A stretch of DNA of 64,000 bases, from the NCBI GenBank assembly GCA_004369085.1, contig ML210232.1, forward strand, positions 56,543-120,542, given 5' to 3'. The DNA comes from Coprinopsis marcescibilis (lineage: Eukaryota > Basidiomycota > Agaricomycetes > Agaricales > Psathyrellaceae). The translations under genes and the position numbers were made by a program. Shown piece by piece: positions 1 through 10,505 of this stretch (its first letter is position 1; each line of letters opens with the position of its first letter). The notes below the pieces were generated by a model that saw nothing but the letters and a program-made list of their open reading frames with translations, was not told where the DNA came from and did no database searches.

Positions 1-511
1 TGAAGAGATGCCACCTTCCGAGCTTCCACTGCCAGCCTGTGACGGCACTCTCCCCGAGTTCGATGACCAGAGCCGCCCCTGTAACTCATTTCCGGTGGAT
101 GTGTATTACGTCGGTAATTGGCTGAGAATGGATTTCCTCTGGTACATTCTACTCCTACAGAAGCGACGCACCGAATTGACCTGCTCATAGGGACATCCTA
201 ACTACAGCGAGCATCAAGGTCTCCGTGGGTTTGAGTTCATCTGACCTTTGTTGGAACAAATGATCAAAAAGGATCCAGAGGAAAGGATAACGACGGAAGA
301 AGCTGTGAAGGATTTCGACAAGATCGTGGCAAAGCTCAGCCAATGGAAGTTGAGGTCGCGTCCTACCCCAGTCTCATGACATAGTATGTCACCCACAATC
401 TCGGTGGTACAACTAGAAAAGGTGACTGGACACTGGAGTAGGAAGTTCAAATGCTTCGTAAAGCGCGTCCCTCCAACTCCTCATGCTCCTACCCGGGCCC
501 CGCAAAAGTGA
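1..511 (+). pseudogene. protein kinase pseudogene, C-terminal half (window edge)
   Basis: The + strand reads the C-terminal half of the same kinase family that recurs at 16601-17934: a PPSELPLPACDGTLPEF stretch, then PFPVDVYYVGNWLRMDF (subdomain IX-like), an intron-like gap, and a final part with MIKKDPEERITTEEAVKDF and WKLRSRPTPV. After a frame change the tail continues as HWSRKFKCFVKRVPPTPH and ends at a TGA at 509-511. In-frame stops (about 241 and 376) and the frame change show that it is broken. The N-terminal half is either outside the window or lost. At about 490-505 it runs directly into a second kinase copy on the opposite strand, so this is a rearranged locus. The pseudogene call is firm; the extent to the left is unknown. 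Confidence 0.8.
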
Positions 512-1809
512 AATCGCTCGATTCCTAGTGGTTCGCTGTCCATCATGATGTTTTCGACCCTCACGTCCCTGTCCCGTTGAGCTGTTAGATATATCCACCC
601 CACCAACCAAACTGCGTACCTATGTGCTACGCGGTGCTCATGTAGAAACGCGAAGCCCTAACAAGAGTAACCCCATCAGTTTAGTATCAGACTGATTCAA
701 CAAAAGACAGTGGCACCTCAAGCATCTGGCGGATGAAGTCAACCGCCTCACCAAATGTGTCAAATTGGGGCTGGTCGAAACCTCGCAATATTGGGAGAAC
801 AACTACTTTCCCGTCTTCGTCGCCAGGTGGACTCAGAACATCTAGGGTCAGTACACAACGGTTGCGAGAATCGGTCAATAGGAGTTCCCGAGAGAAGTGT
901 TTCGAGGACTTTCGTCTCGTGCTTGTTCTTAGTCAATGAATCATGACACTCGCTTGAGAACGACATGGTGGTCATCTTCGATTCGAATGGCATCGTTCAA
1001 ATTGAAATTCTGGGATAAATCAGCTTCAGGTCGTGGATGTTGCGCAACAGGAATGGACGACTTTCCACGGAGGTTTAGAATCCTAGATTATTTTCTAAAC
1101 GAGCCCTGCCGAAAAGCCGAACGTCTTGGCTGCCCTTTGGGGAAAGGCAAAGGCTCCGCTGTCACTGCAGACCCCATTCTAAATCCTGACTCTAGACGAG
1201 GGTCCCCTACCCCCTCTCCAGACTCAGACGCACTTTCTAAACGAGATTTTGGCCGAATGGGGAAGCTGCATGATGTCCAGACGTTGTTTCCATTCAACCC
1301 AAGACCGTGTTGCCAAATGAAGCACTCGAAACTTGGTTGGAGCCGAGACCAACATCTTCAGGAATCCCTAATAGCTCCAGATATCATGTTATCTCATGAA
1401 CTGGGACTCATAAAGGGTGTATAAAGTGAAGTAAATTTCTCTGCCCAGGGCAAGTCGCGGGCGGCCGACGAGTCTGAGATGGTTTATCTCTTCCTCCTAG
1501 ATGTGTCGGTGGTTTAGAACAGATATTCTAAATTCGCATTCAAAGTCCGACATCAGCCATTTAGAAATAATCTAGGATCCTAAACACGGTGGAAAGTCGT
1601 CCAATAGTCTGAAATACCCAGAATGCCAATTATTCCTCCGCGGTAGCAGATGATTGTTGGTTGTCCGCCTGCCAAGAGGGTGTCCAGGATGGTCGGTAAC
1701 GTGGCCTTAACTGGTAACCCTGCTTGAGAAACCAATTGTATTGGTCTCTCCAGTAGTATTCGGTTTCGTCCAGGGCATAAAGCTCTGCCCTCTCGGTGTC
1801 CAAGGACAT
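487..1809 (-). pseudogene. protein kinase pseudogene, N-terminal half, interrupted by a transposon
   Basis: Read on the - strand, an ATG at 1809 opens MSLDTERAELYALDETEYYW and a WFLKQGYQLRPRYRPSWTPSW segment, matching the N-terminus of the intact kinase at 16601-17934. Intron 1 contains the 1054-1603 transposon. Exon 2 resumes near 1015 with the VVLK lysine region but hits stops. It then gives VVVLPILRGFDQPQFDTFGEAVDF. The catalytic loop is split by an intron, as in the intact gene, and splices to FLHEHRVAHRDVRVENIMMD, so HRD is still readable. Homology ends after IERFHFCG at about 490, where the + strand fragment begins. Stops after TAEE (about 1636) and after LKRVS show loss of function. 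Confidence 0.8.
1054..1603. mobile_element. nonautonomous DNA transposon (MITE-like) with ~46-bp terminal inverted repeats
   Basis: The left end (1054-1100) and right end (1558-1603) are near-perfect inverted copies: both begin TGGACGACTTTCCAC reading inward and share CCTAGATTATTT. The roughly 550-bp element contains no credible transposase reading frame. By alignment with the intact kinase it sits inside intron 1 of the kinase pseudogene. I could not define a target-site duplication with confidence, so the superfamily is open. Confidence 0.75.
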
Positions 1810-2658
1810 CTATTTGATTCCTGTTACTTGATGTGAGCACCGTTCAACCTAGACCTGTGACTGTTCCTTCGGCAATAGTTGTTTCCTTTTAAGCGGAACC
1901 TCGCCAGAGGGACCTGTACGATCTGCGTGGGTGCCCAAACGATCGAGCCGCAAACTACCAATAAGTGGATTCCCATAATTCAAGCGTAGAATTAGGGGAG
2001 AGGGCGCGCGACGCAAGATCAGAGTTACATGCATACGCATTCGTATAGTAATACTATAAGCGACTTCAAGTTCAAGGCCACAATATGCCATGGCCGGTTT
2101 GCCTCCGGCTTGGCGATAAGTCCGGTGGACCACGGACCGTGGACCTTATCTTGTTTGGGATATGTTTGTGAGCCTCGTGGCCTCCGAGCGGTATCGATGG
2201 ACTTGCCAGTCTTAGCCCCTGTTAGTCGACTTCCCCTTAAATCAAAGACCAGGTTCGTAACAGTAAGTCCATCCGTTACATCAAGGATCCAATTTATTAA
2301 TGGAATCAGAAGACAGGCTCATTGAAGGACCTTTGCAAGGCCTGAATGCGTGTAGCCTCGTGGTATAGGGCCACAAGATGGACGTAAACTCCAGTATGGA
2401 ACGAAGGACGTCCATACCCTCCACATCCATGGACTCCTATGTGAATTCCTACACAACAACATCCAGACCTGCGAAATCCTTGCCTAGTAGCCTCAATACC
2501 GCTTCCAACAGTCGGGAATCTCCAGAACAGGTATTCGGTCTGTCTTGGCTCCGAGTTACTACTCCTTTGACAAACCCGATCCAGGAGAAGGAAAGGTTTG
2601 CAGAGGAGTACAGGAAAACGGTCACGATCGTGTTCTGGTATAAGGTACGATTTGGAAT
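1810..2658. other. intergenic region, possible 5' exon of the next gene
   Basis: No gene is firmly supported here. A 101-codon + strand frame at 2378-2683 (MDVNSSMERRTSIPSTSMDS) is Ser/Thr-rich and could be an upstream exon of the gene at 2659. I found no splice pair near 2530-2690 that joins the two frames cleanly, so I left it out of the model. Confidence 0.3.
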
Positions 2659-4275
2659 GTGTTTAGAGCTCAATCTCGGGTAATGACAGGGGGGTCGAAT
2701 CAGGGCAATACCGAGCCACTGCGCATCCAGCAGGCGGCGGCATCGTTCCCATACTTTTCGCTGTCTCGCTTGGGCAACCTCATCTCCGATCTTGGGTTGG
2801 ATAGCAACTCTTATGTCGACACCTATAATTCCGGCTCTGCACAATGGGAACAGCATACGCCGACCACAGTTCGCGTGGTAGGGATGCAGCAGCGGCTTCT
2901 GTACCGGATTCGCAAATCCCTCTTTGAAGGTTTGAGGGAGGAGGACTGCATTGGCCTACGCGAAGAGGTCCAACTTCAGAACCACTACGCACATATGGAC
3001 GGCGGCAGTATCCACGTTTCTAGCGCGACTCGCACATCGTTATCGGGGGCTTCTCAGGATACATCAGGGTCGACGAGCCAGAAGCGCTATGCGACGGATA
3101 GCCTCGAGCATCACCATCCACCGAAAGTACATATCCCGAACTCGTACTACTGCGAGCAGGTGGATGTGCCAGGTAATAACGTGCCCCCCAGCCTCCCAAC
3201 CCCACCATCGAGCGGAGACCCCATGAATACACCAACGCCATCTAACGAGTCTGATTACCTATACCGCTCCCAGCCACAAACAAACGCGCAGCAGCAGCAG
3301 CAGCAGAGCGTGCAGGCCCCGGCGCAGCATCAACATACACAGCAGCAACACCATCATCACGCACAACAACAACAGCAGCAGCAGCAACAAACGCAGGACC
3401 AGCAAGGCCAATCCGAGCAACATCAGCGGCGCCAACAACGAGACCAAGAGCAACACCAACATCAGCGACAGCCGCACCCGCACACCTATTATGGTGTCCC
3501 AACCGCTCCTCCCGACCACGGGCAACTACCGGCCTATCTCACTGACCCCAAAGCCGTCGCGCCGCCAATTCCATACCACCCGCACCCACCTCTGAAGCGC
3601 TGGCCGAACGACTACACGGTATGCGAGCTCACGGCCGGGTTCACAGCCATGGACATCCTTATCGGCCAAGCCCCGTCTGGCTCCAACATGACGCAGAAGA
3701 TCGCGTTCGAGCGTGTCTTTGGGAGCCGGTATGTCAAGAGCACGGTCTGTCGCCATCGGTCCATCTGGAAGAAGGCGGACCCGACGCTGAGGCAGCAGTT
3801 TGAGGCGCTGGGGACGGTGGATGGTGCTGTGTGGGGTGAGTTTGTGAGGAGGATCGAGGGGAGGCCGCCGGGGAAGGCTGGTGCGCAGGAGACGGCGCCC
3901 ACGCAAGGGGTCATTGATTATGGCCAGCCGTCGTCTTCCAGCAGCTCCGGTGCCTCTCCGGAAGATCATCATGAGGACCCTGTGATGGATTCTTTGCAGA
4001 TGCGAACATCGCAAGGTCGGGACTTTTCTTCGTTTCTTTTCTTTTCTCGATCCCTTTTTGTTGTCTCGTGAAGTGCTGATCATACCTCGTGTTTCGCAGG
4101 GACGGTCTCTTCTATGCCAACTGCCGGGTCGATGGGCAATCAGAGTATGTTTGGTTTTTGAATGGGCCTGGTTTTTTTGGGTAAGGGTGTGTGTTGACCC
4201 TTTTGTTCAGATTTGAATGTTTATGATACTTCGAATTCGTTGGCACAACATTTGCCATCTGCTGCGCGCGCCTGA
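2659..4275 (+). CDS. glutamine-rich protein with conserved C-terminal domain, probable nuclear regulator
   Basis: Model join(2659..4015,4100..4144,4211..4275), 488 aa; both introns keep frame and the second has a strong GTATGT donor. I do not recognise the family. The first ~200 residues are polar. Residues ~210-275 are a Gln/His low-complexity tract encoded by CAG/CAA/CAC repeats. Residues ~310-410 form a compact region with RWPNDYTVCELTAGF, QKIAFERVFGSRYVKSTVCRH and WGEFVRRIEGRPPGK, whose aromatic and basic residues suggest a folded domain, possibly DNA- or protein-binding. The C-terminus is Ser-rich and ends LAQHLPSAARA. Such Q-rich plus single-domain architecture is common in fungal transcription regulators, which is inference only. 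The start is uncertain: ATGs at 2659 and 2683 are both possible, and an upstream exon may exist. Confidence 0.65.
3289..3480 (+). repeat. CAG/CAA/CAC trinucleotide-rich tract (polyQ/H)
   Basis: Within the preceding gene, runs of CAG, CAA and CAT/CAC codons encode a Gln/His stretch. On the opposite strand this produces spurious leucine- or valine/alanine-rich open frames. Such tracts are prone to length variation between strains. Confidence 0.85.
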
Positions 4276-5422
4276 TTGGGGGTTTGTTCGACAGACACAC
4301 CTCTATACCCACCACCACCACCATCGCATCGCACCTCGGAGTAAATTTTCGACCTTGGTCGCCATCTTTTATGACTTTATGACAGTCTTGGATGAACATT
4401 TAGTAGGTTTATAAGGCTGCCATTCACTGCATCAATAAGTTTCATCCAACACATCGCATCCATACCCCCCCATGCTATCCACTCACTCCATTTGTACACT
4501 ACGCAAACAACATGCTTTCAAGGACTCGTATATCCCCCCAAACACAGTAGTAACCAGCTATGTAGCAACTTCAATTCAATTCAGTCACTTCCCCATGCCA
4601 CACTCTTCAATCTTGCAATTTCCAGGGGTTTATCATCGCAACTTGATGATAGTAGCTCAAAAGGTCTCCGGAAAAGCGGATATATACTGTTGGATGTGGG
4701 TGGTAGAATTGTGGCGTTTATTGGATATAGGGGGCGTATGGAGGGGCTCAACGGATTGTCCCATACATTCACGCTCTCCGATGGACGATAAATGCGAGAC
4801 GTTCCGAGAATTGTGGCAAGTAGCATGTACTACGTGACCCAGAAAAATGAAAACGCAGGAGCTGTCAAAACGCTCGAATGATCGCTTTAACACCACCAGC
4901 CGTGGATCCCCTTTCACTAGCAATTGTTCTATGTATCCCGGGACTTACTTATCAGGCGGCAGTTCTCTCCCCGCAGAGTAAAGACAATTAACGGCGGGGC
5001 AGAGTTAGGGGTAATCGATCGCGGCATATGCCTAAAAAGGGTACGGCACTCTCCGATCTATTCCCAGGCCTCTCTCTCGTTTTTGTCCAACCTCCAATTG
5101 TCTTCTCTCTCGCGTTTTGTGCATTTTTGGATTTCCCCGGTATGACTTCTCTTCCTAAGAGCGCAGCTTATTCTTATTGTCCCCACCCCAATTGTAAGCC
5201 AATTGTCGGCTGGGTAGACGTCAGGAACGGAAGCATAGCAACGATTTATGACAGGTTTTAGGCATGGCGGCTATTGGCGAAATCCTGATTGTTTAGGAAC
5301 TCGTTCTTAATGCGTAGGTTGGAGGTTTGTGGGTACACCTCCACCCCGCATTGCCTTTGACTCGTATCCCGCCTTGCGCAACTTTCTGTCTGACGGGCTC
5401 AGCGTTTTAACTTTCTGTCGTG
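4276..5422. other. intergenic region
   Basis: About 1.1 kb between two + strand genes. Only short frames without recognisable content. Pyrimidine-rich stretches (around 5070-5110 and 5390-5420) just before the next start resemble a fungal promoter/5' leader. Confidence 0.5.
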
Positions 5423-7002
5423 ATGTCCAAGAGGAGTCCTACTACTACTGCTGCTGCTACTACCGTTGTGGGTAACAAGACAATGCTGGTATGTAGCCAA
5501 CGTCTTTCTATGCATTGTTGCATTGATGAACGTTTTTGGATGGTGAATAGAAAATTCAGACAAAGCCGATGCCGATGCCTCATGACACTGTCACTGCGTG
5601 GCTCGTCGAGGGCGGTGGGCGACCACACGCGGTGCAAGTGCAACCGCCTCCACCTCGCCCGTTAAAGGCGTCGCCCCAGCCAGCACACTCCGCCTCAGCA
5701 TCAATACCAATACCATCATCATCATCCCAAGCCTACCCCAAACTCCAATTCGTCCAATACCCATTCATAAACCGCAACAGCCAAAGCCAAAGCCAAAGCC
5801 AAGGTGTGGTTTCGGCACCTCATGCGCAGGAAGTAGAATCGCCGGTTCCAGCACCGATGCTTACCGCAGAGGATAAACGACAAGCCCAGCCTCAGCCTCA
5901 GCAGGCGTCGGCCGCTTCTGCCTCTGCCTCTGCCTCTGCCTCTGCCGTCCCACCTCCCCCCAACGCCCTCGAATCCCTCTTCCAAGAAGCAGCACAGAAG
6001 CTAATGTCGATCGAAGCCTGCAGTCGCCAGACACTGCTCTACTACCAGCAGGAACGGCGCAAATGGCGCAACCACTGTCTCACATTCAAGCAGGAGAGGG
6101 ATGTGGCGCGTAGACAGGTTGTGGGGCTTATGCAGGAGCGGGCGGTGTTGTTGGCTCAGCAGCAGCAGCAGCAGCGGAAGGAAAGCTTGGATAGTGAGAA
6201 TGAGAAGGATAAGGCACGCTCGCAGTCGCCTGAATCCCCGGCATCGGTCTCGTCGTCGTCGGGGGAACAGCGTAAAATCGCTCGCAGCTCGCGGAGGCAC
6301 GCGCCGTATGCCTTTGCGGAGAGGAGGTCGCAGTCTCCGACCCTCAACTCTCTGGGCGATTCGGATGTGCCGCCGGATTCTGGATCAGAGTCTGTTGCTT
6401 CGGTGAGGGGGGTGGAAGGGGGTGTGAAGAAGAGGGCGGCGTCGGCGCCTCCGGTTCTTGGGCATAGCCTGAGGATTGCTAGGTCTGTGTCCGAGTTGAC
6501 TGTGCGGATGGGCACACCTCCGCCTGTTAGGAGTTTGCGTCAACCGAGTGTGGATTCTGTGGATGGGGAGGTGGAGATGGAGATGGAGTCGGAGGATGGG
6601 GATGAGGATGTTGGAGAACGGACGTCGGTTGTTGTGTCGAGGTTGCGGGTGTCGACTTCGCCGTCGCCTTTGCTTTTGCCCCTATCTTCGGCTCCGCCGT
6701 CGAGGACCTTGCAACTGAGGCCTGAACATGCCGAGCTTATCTATATCCCTGCTCAAGGCAGGTTGTGGTGCCGCTTATGCCTGTGAGTTTTAATACTTCT
6801 GGTTTTTAGCGTTGAAAACTGATTTTTTTTTCTTAGGTTGAGGAGATCGCAAGCTGGCGTCACGCATCTTGTTGCCAAACCGGAACCTGGGTCGACGTCT
6901 GATTTCTGTACGTTTGAACTTGGGGCGAGTTGGGATGAGCTCAAGGCGCATGTGGAGGCGAGACATCCGGGGGATTGTGCAGATTTTGCGGTGATGCGAT
7001 GA
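5423..7002 (+). CDS. Ser/Pro/Gln-rich protein with C-terminal Cys2-His2-like motif
   Basis: Model join(5423..5488,5551..6782,6837..7002), 487 aa, with consistent phases and good donors (GTATGT, GTGAGT). Most of the protein is low complexity: Pro- and Gln-rich N-terminus, a Ser/Ala repeat near residue 130 (SASASASASA), a short helical segment (residues ~145-215) with ACSRQTLLYYQQERRKWRNH that could form a coiled coil, then Ser-rich and acidic parts. The last ~65 residues read IYIPAQGRLWCRLC, then SWDELKAHVEARHPGDC: a CxxC pair and an HxxxxH pair, in the order of a C2H2-type zinc-binding fold with an unusually long loop. I infer a nuclear role; the family is not recognised. Confidence 0.7.
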
Positions 7003-8001
7003 TCTCGGTGTGGCGACGACTTGGATGTATAGGTCGCCGGGGAGGCCGGGGATGCGCGCGAGGGTCAGGTTCGTCCGATGTGACTGCTCGCGGCTTCGAG
7101 GCTGGCTATGCATACGGTGTCGTATGCATGCATGGATTGTAACTTGGGCTTCACGGCCGGGTTTCAGGGACAATGTGCAGCGCTGGCGCGACCGAGTCCT
7201 TGGTCTCGGCAATGATATTTGACGACTTTAATGGTTTCATTTCGTTTTGCCTCGTTTTTTCTTACACCTACATGCATGGCATTGACGTTTCTGAGTTTGT
7301 ACAATTCACGAATCACGAATCGATTAGCATCAGCATCGTTACGATTTTATCTTTATCTCCATCGCATCTGCATACATACAGCATACATACATACCTTTTT
7401 ACATTTCATACCCATTTCTCGTTGCATCTTCCTTTTGACTGATACGAAACGTGTACTACTAGGCTACAGTTTTTATGAGTACTCTCGGCGTGTGTACATA
7501 CAGGTACAAGTTATTTTATGAGTGTTCTGTCTATGCTATGCAATCATGTCTTCTGTCGTCCGTCTTCCGAGCATGCGTCTGATCAAAGCTTCTTTCCATG
7601 ACAACCAAGGTGAACGAGGCAGGTGGTCCACAGCCCTCATACTATGTAGCTTTGAGGGCCGCTTCTTGCTCATCCTTGAAGCCCGTATTTATATCCATAG
7701 CCATCGACAGTGCCTGGTAAGAAGGGGGGACAGCAATCCCTGGTCTCCGCAGACCATTGTGTCGTAAACGGACATGGTGATGATCAAACAATCCAGACGA
7801 CATTCCCACGCGGAGACCTCCTTCCGTCCGCTTGCAACTTTCGGGCTTTCAATTCTCAGCCGCAGACAACACACCGCCATTCCTTTCCCTTTCACTCTCA
7901 ACCTTTTGCAGATAAGATCGTCCACTCCTTTCCTTTCTCTCCTCTACGACTCTCCTTTTATTCTTACGCGACTTGCCAGCCGCACTTTTTGACCGCTCGT
8001 C
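7003..8001. other. intergenic region
   Basis: 3' flank of the preceding gene and promoter of the lyase gene. A CATACATACATAC-type microsatellite lies near 7370-7395. Pyrimidine-rich sequence (7880-7995) precedes the next ATG. No gene seen. Confidence 0.5.
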
Positions 8002-10505
8002 ATGAGCTATCAGCAGTATGATAACACGCCTTACAAGGAGAGCAATGCGGCTTACGCAGAGTCATCCACTGGCTTTCTCCCACCTAGAGGTCCTGTAGCT
8101 CCCCAGAAGCGGGGTCTCAGCCCTTGGATCAAGTTTGGTGTCCCCATCTTCATCGTCGTCGCAGTCGGTGCCGTCGTTGGTGGTGTTTTGGGCAGCAGGA
8201 AGAGCTCGACAAGCGGGACTGGCAACGGTACCACAGCCGGTGGAGCAGCGGGCAACAATGGGAACGGGAATGGCAACGGTGGTAGGCCTGCAACTGGCAC
8301 TGGCGCTGGTAGCGGCAACAACCTCGCGATAGCCACTGCTACAGACCTGCTCGCCGCTGGCCGCTTTGCTGTCACCACCAACACCCAGTACATGGTCCCT
8401 GTCTACCCAACCTCAGTGGTCCGTCTCTGGTTGTCATCAATCACCATCATTTCTCATGTCATTTTTTTTTAGACCAACAGCGCTCTGTTCGCCGCTCCTA
8501 CCATTGCAGCGAATGCGGCTACATGGCCCAACGATCCATTTACGCCCGCCAACCCTAACCCGCTCGAAGTCAGACCAGACCGCCCACGTCTCATCGCACC
8601 CACCTACAAGTGGGACGCCCTGGCCAACCTCATCCAGTCCGACCCCTACCTCCAGGGATGGAACGAAACCATTTTTGGCAACGCCACCGCCTACCGCAGC
8701 TCTCCCATGATCGTTTATAACATGGATGGAGAGAGTGGAATCCTCGACAATGCCCGTGAATTCAAGATGCGCATCAAGGCCTACGGATACGCTTATCGAG
8801 TCTCCAGGAACACTGAATGGGCCGACCGCGCCTACGCCGAGATCGAGCACGTCACAGCCCCCGGCTTTGGTCCTGACGACGACACCAAGTGGAACCCTGG
8901 TCATTTCCTCGACACCGCAGAATACGCCGCCGCGTTCGGTATCGCCTACGATTGGTTCCACGACGTCTTTACCGACGACCAAAAGGCATACATCCGACAA
9001 AGCCTCGTCCAATATGCCCTGGGCCATGGTCGGGATGTGTATGAAAACGGTGCGACCTTCGGATGGTGGAGGACCGGCATCAATGGCAACTGGAACTGCG
9101 TTTGCAACGGAGGTCTCACCATTGCGTCCCTTGCCATCCTTGGTGAGGATGACTCTGGCCTCGCCGAAACTCTCCTCCGCCTGACCGTCGACAACGCCAA
9201 GGAGAATTGCGCCAGAGCAGTCACCGAGGATGGATCGTGGATGGAGTCGCCCAACTACTGGTACTTTGGTACCACTGGCCACGCCGAGATGACTTCTGCC
9301 CTGTTGACCGCCACCGGATCCGACTATGGCATGCTCGACATCAACCCCAACTACTGGCGCACGGGAACCTTCCACATGTACGTCTACGGCCCGACCTCGC
9401 TCTTCGACTTTGGAGACCACGGCCCCAACAAGTTCAGCACCACCGCCAACTGCATGTTCCTCATCGGCGACCGCACCAATCACCCCGAGTTCATCCTCCA
9501 CCAACGTGAGCAACATGATGCTGCTGAGCCGTGGAGCATGTTCTGGTACAACCCGGCTGCTACTGGAGCATTCTGGTCTGGCCTCGCCCTCGACAACTTT
9601 TTCGATGCGCCGGCTGTACAGTGGGCATCGATGAGGAGCAGCTGGACCGATCCCAACGCACTCTACGTTGCCATCAAGGCTGGACTCAACCAAGATCACC
9701 AGACGCATAATGATCTCGACGTTGGAGACTTTGTGCTCGATGCCCTCGGCACGCGCTGGGCTGGTGAATTGGGATCTGGAAACTACCTCAACTCTGATTT
9801 CTTCTTGAGTCAAGACCAGGATGCCGGACGATGGAGGTATTACAGGAAGCACACTGCTGGCCAGAACACGATCATGATCAACAGGGCCAACCAGAATGTG
9901 GAGAGCGCACCGACTGTTCAGCATGGATCGTCTGGGACTGTGCAGGGGGATAGCACTGATATTAGTATCCCGTCTGATTCGACTGCGTTTTGGACTACGG
10001 ATATGACCAGTGCTTACTTTGAAGCGTGAGTTTTCCTTCCTTGTTGTTTCTTTAATGAACCCGCGGTTACTGATATCAACTTGTTAGTACCTCTGTCCGC
10101 CGAGGTATCCGCCTGCTGAACGCCCGTCGCCAAGTCCTGCTCCAAGACGAAGTCGACGCGCAAGCCGATTTCCAATGGCGCATGCACACCAACGCTACCG
10201 TCACCGTCACCGGCACCACTGCGCAACTAGAGTTGGATGGCGAGACGATGAGCGTATCGTTGCTGGACGCACCTGCTGGAGCTGAATTCAGCGTCTTGCC
10301 TGCTGAACGACAGGGATTGGAACCTGCGCCGAATAACCCCGATCAGGAGAACCCTGGTGTGAGCGTGTTGGCGATTTCGGTGCCTGCGGGGAGTCATACG
10401 TTGAGGGTGTTGTTTAATCCTCAGTGGCCAGGTATGGCTGCTGGTGATTTTGTCACACCGCCCAATGTACCGTTGGCGGATTGGGGTTTGAGGAGTCATG
10501 ATTGA
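8002..10505 (+). CDS. heparinase II/III-like polysaccharide lyase, type II membrane protein
   Basis: Model join(8002..8418,8473..10025,10088..10505), 795 aa, phases consistent. A short polar N-terminus is followed by one membrane segment (about residues 40-63, PWIKFGVPIFIVVAVGAVVG), then a Gly/Asn/Thr-rich linker, so the catalytic part should face the lumen or cell exterior. The next region is an (alpha/alpha) toroid-type segment with KWNPGHFLDTAEYAAAFGIA, FGWWRTGINGNWNCVCNGG and SWMESPNYWYFGTTGHAEM, followed by a beta-rich part with NQDHQTHNDLDVGDFVLDALG, the HxxHND-type segment typical of heparinase II/III-like proteins. Asn and His in NGNWN and the Tyr in SPNYWYFGTTGH are candidate catalytic residues (inference from the family). 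The natural substrate, an acidic polysaccharide cleaved by beta-elimination, cannot be told from sequence. A 495-codon antisense frame across this gene is a codon-bias shadow. Confidence 0.85.

Noticed and set aside
936..1424. 162-codon + strand frame
   Set aside because: Spans the transposon inside the kinase pseudogene and has no recognisable domain.
2378..2683. Possible upstream exon of the Q-rich gene
   Set aside because: No donor/acceptor pair joins it in phase to the main exon; left as a possibility only.
3242..3525. Leucine- and alanine/valine-rich - strand frames
   Set aside because: They are the reverse reading of CAG/CAA/CAC repeats in the Q-rich gene.
8437..9924. 495-codon - strand open frame
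   Set aside because: Lies entirely antisense to the heparinase-like exon 2; its Val/Gly/Glu-rich product has no domain and reflects codon bias of the true gene.
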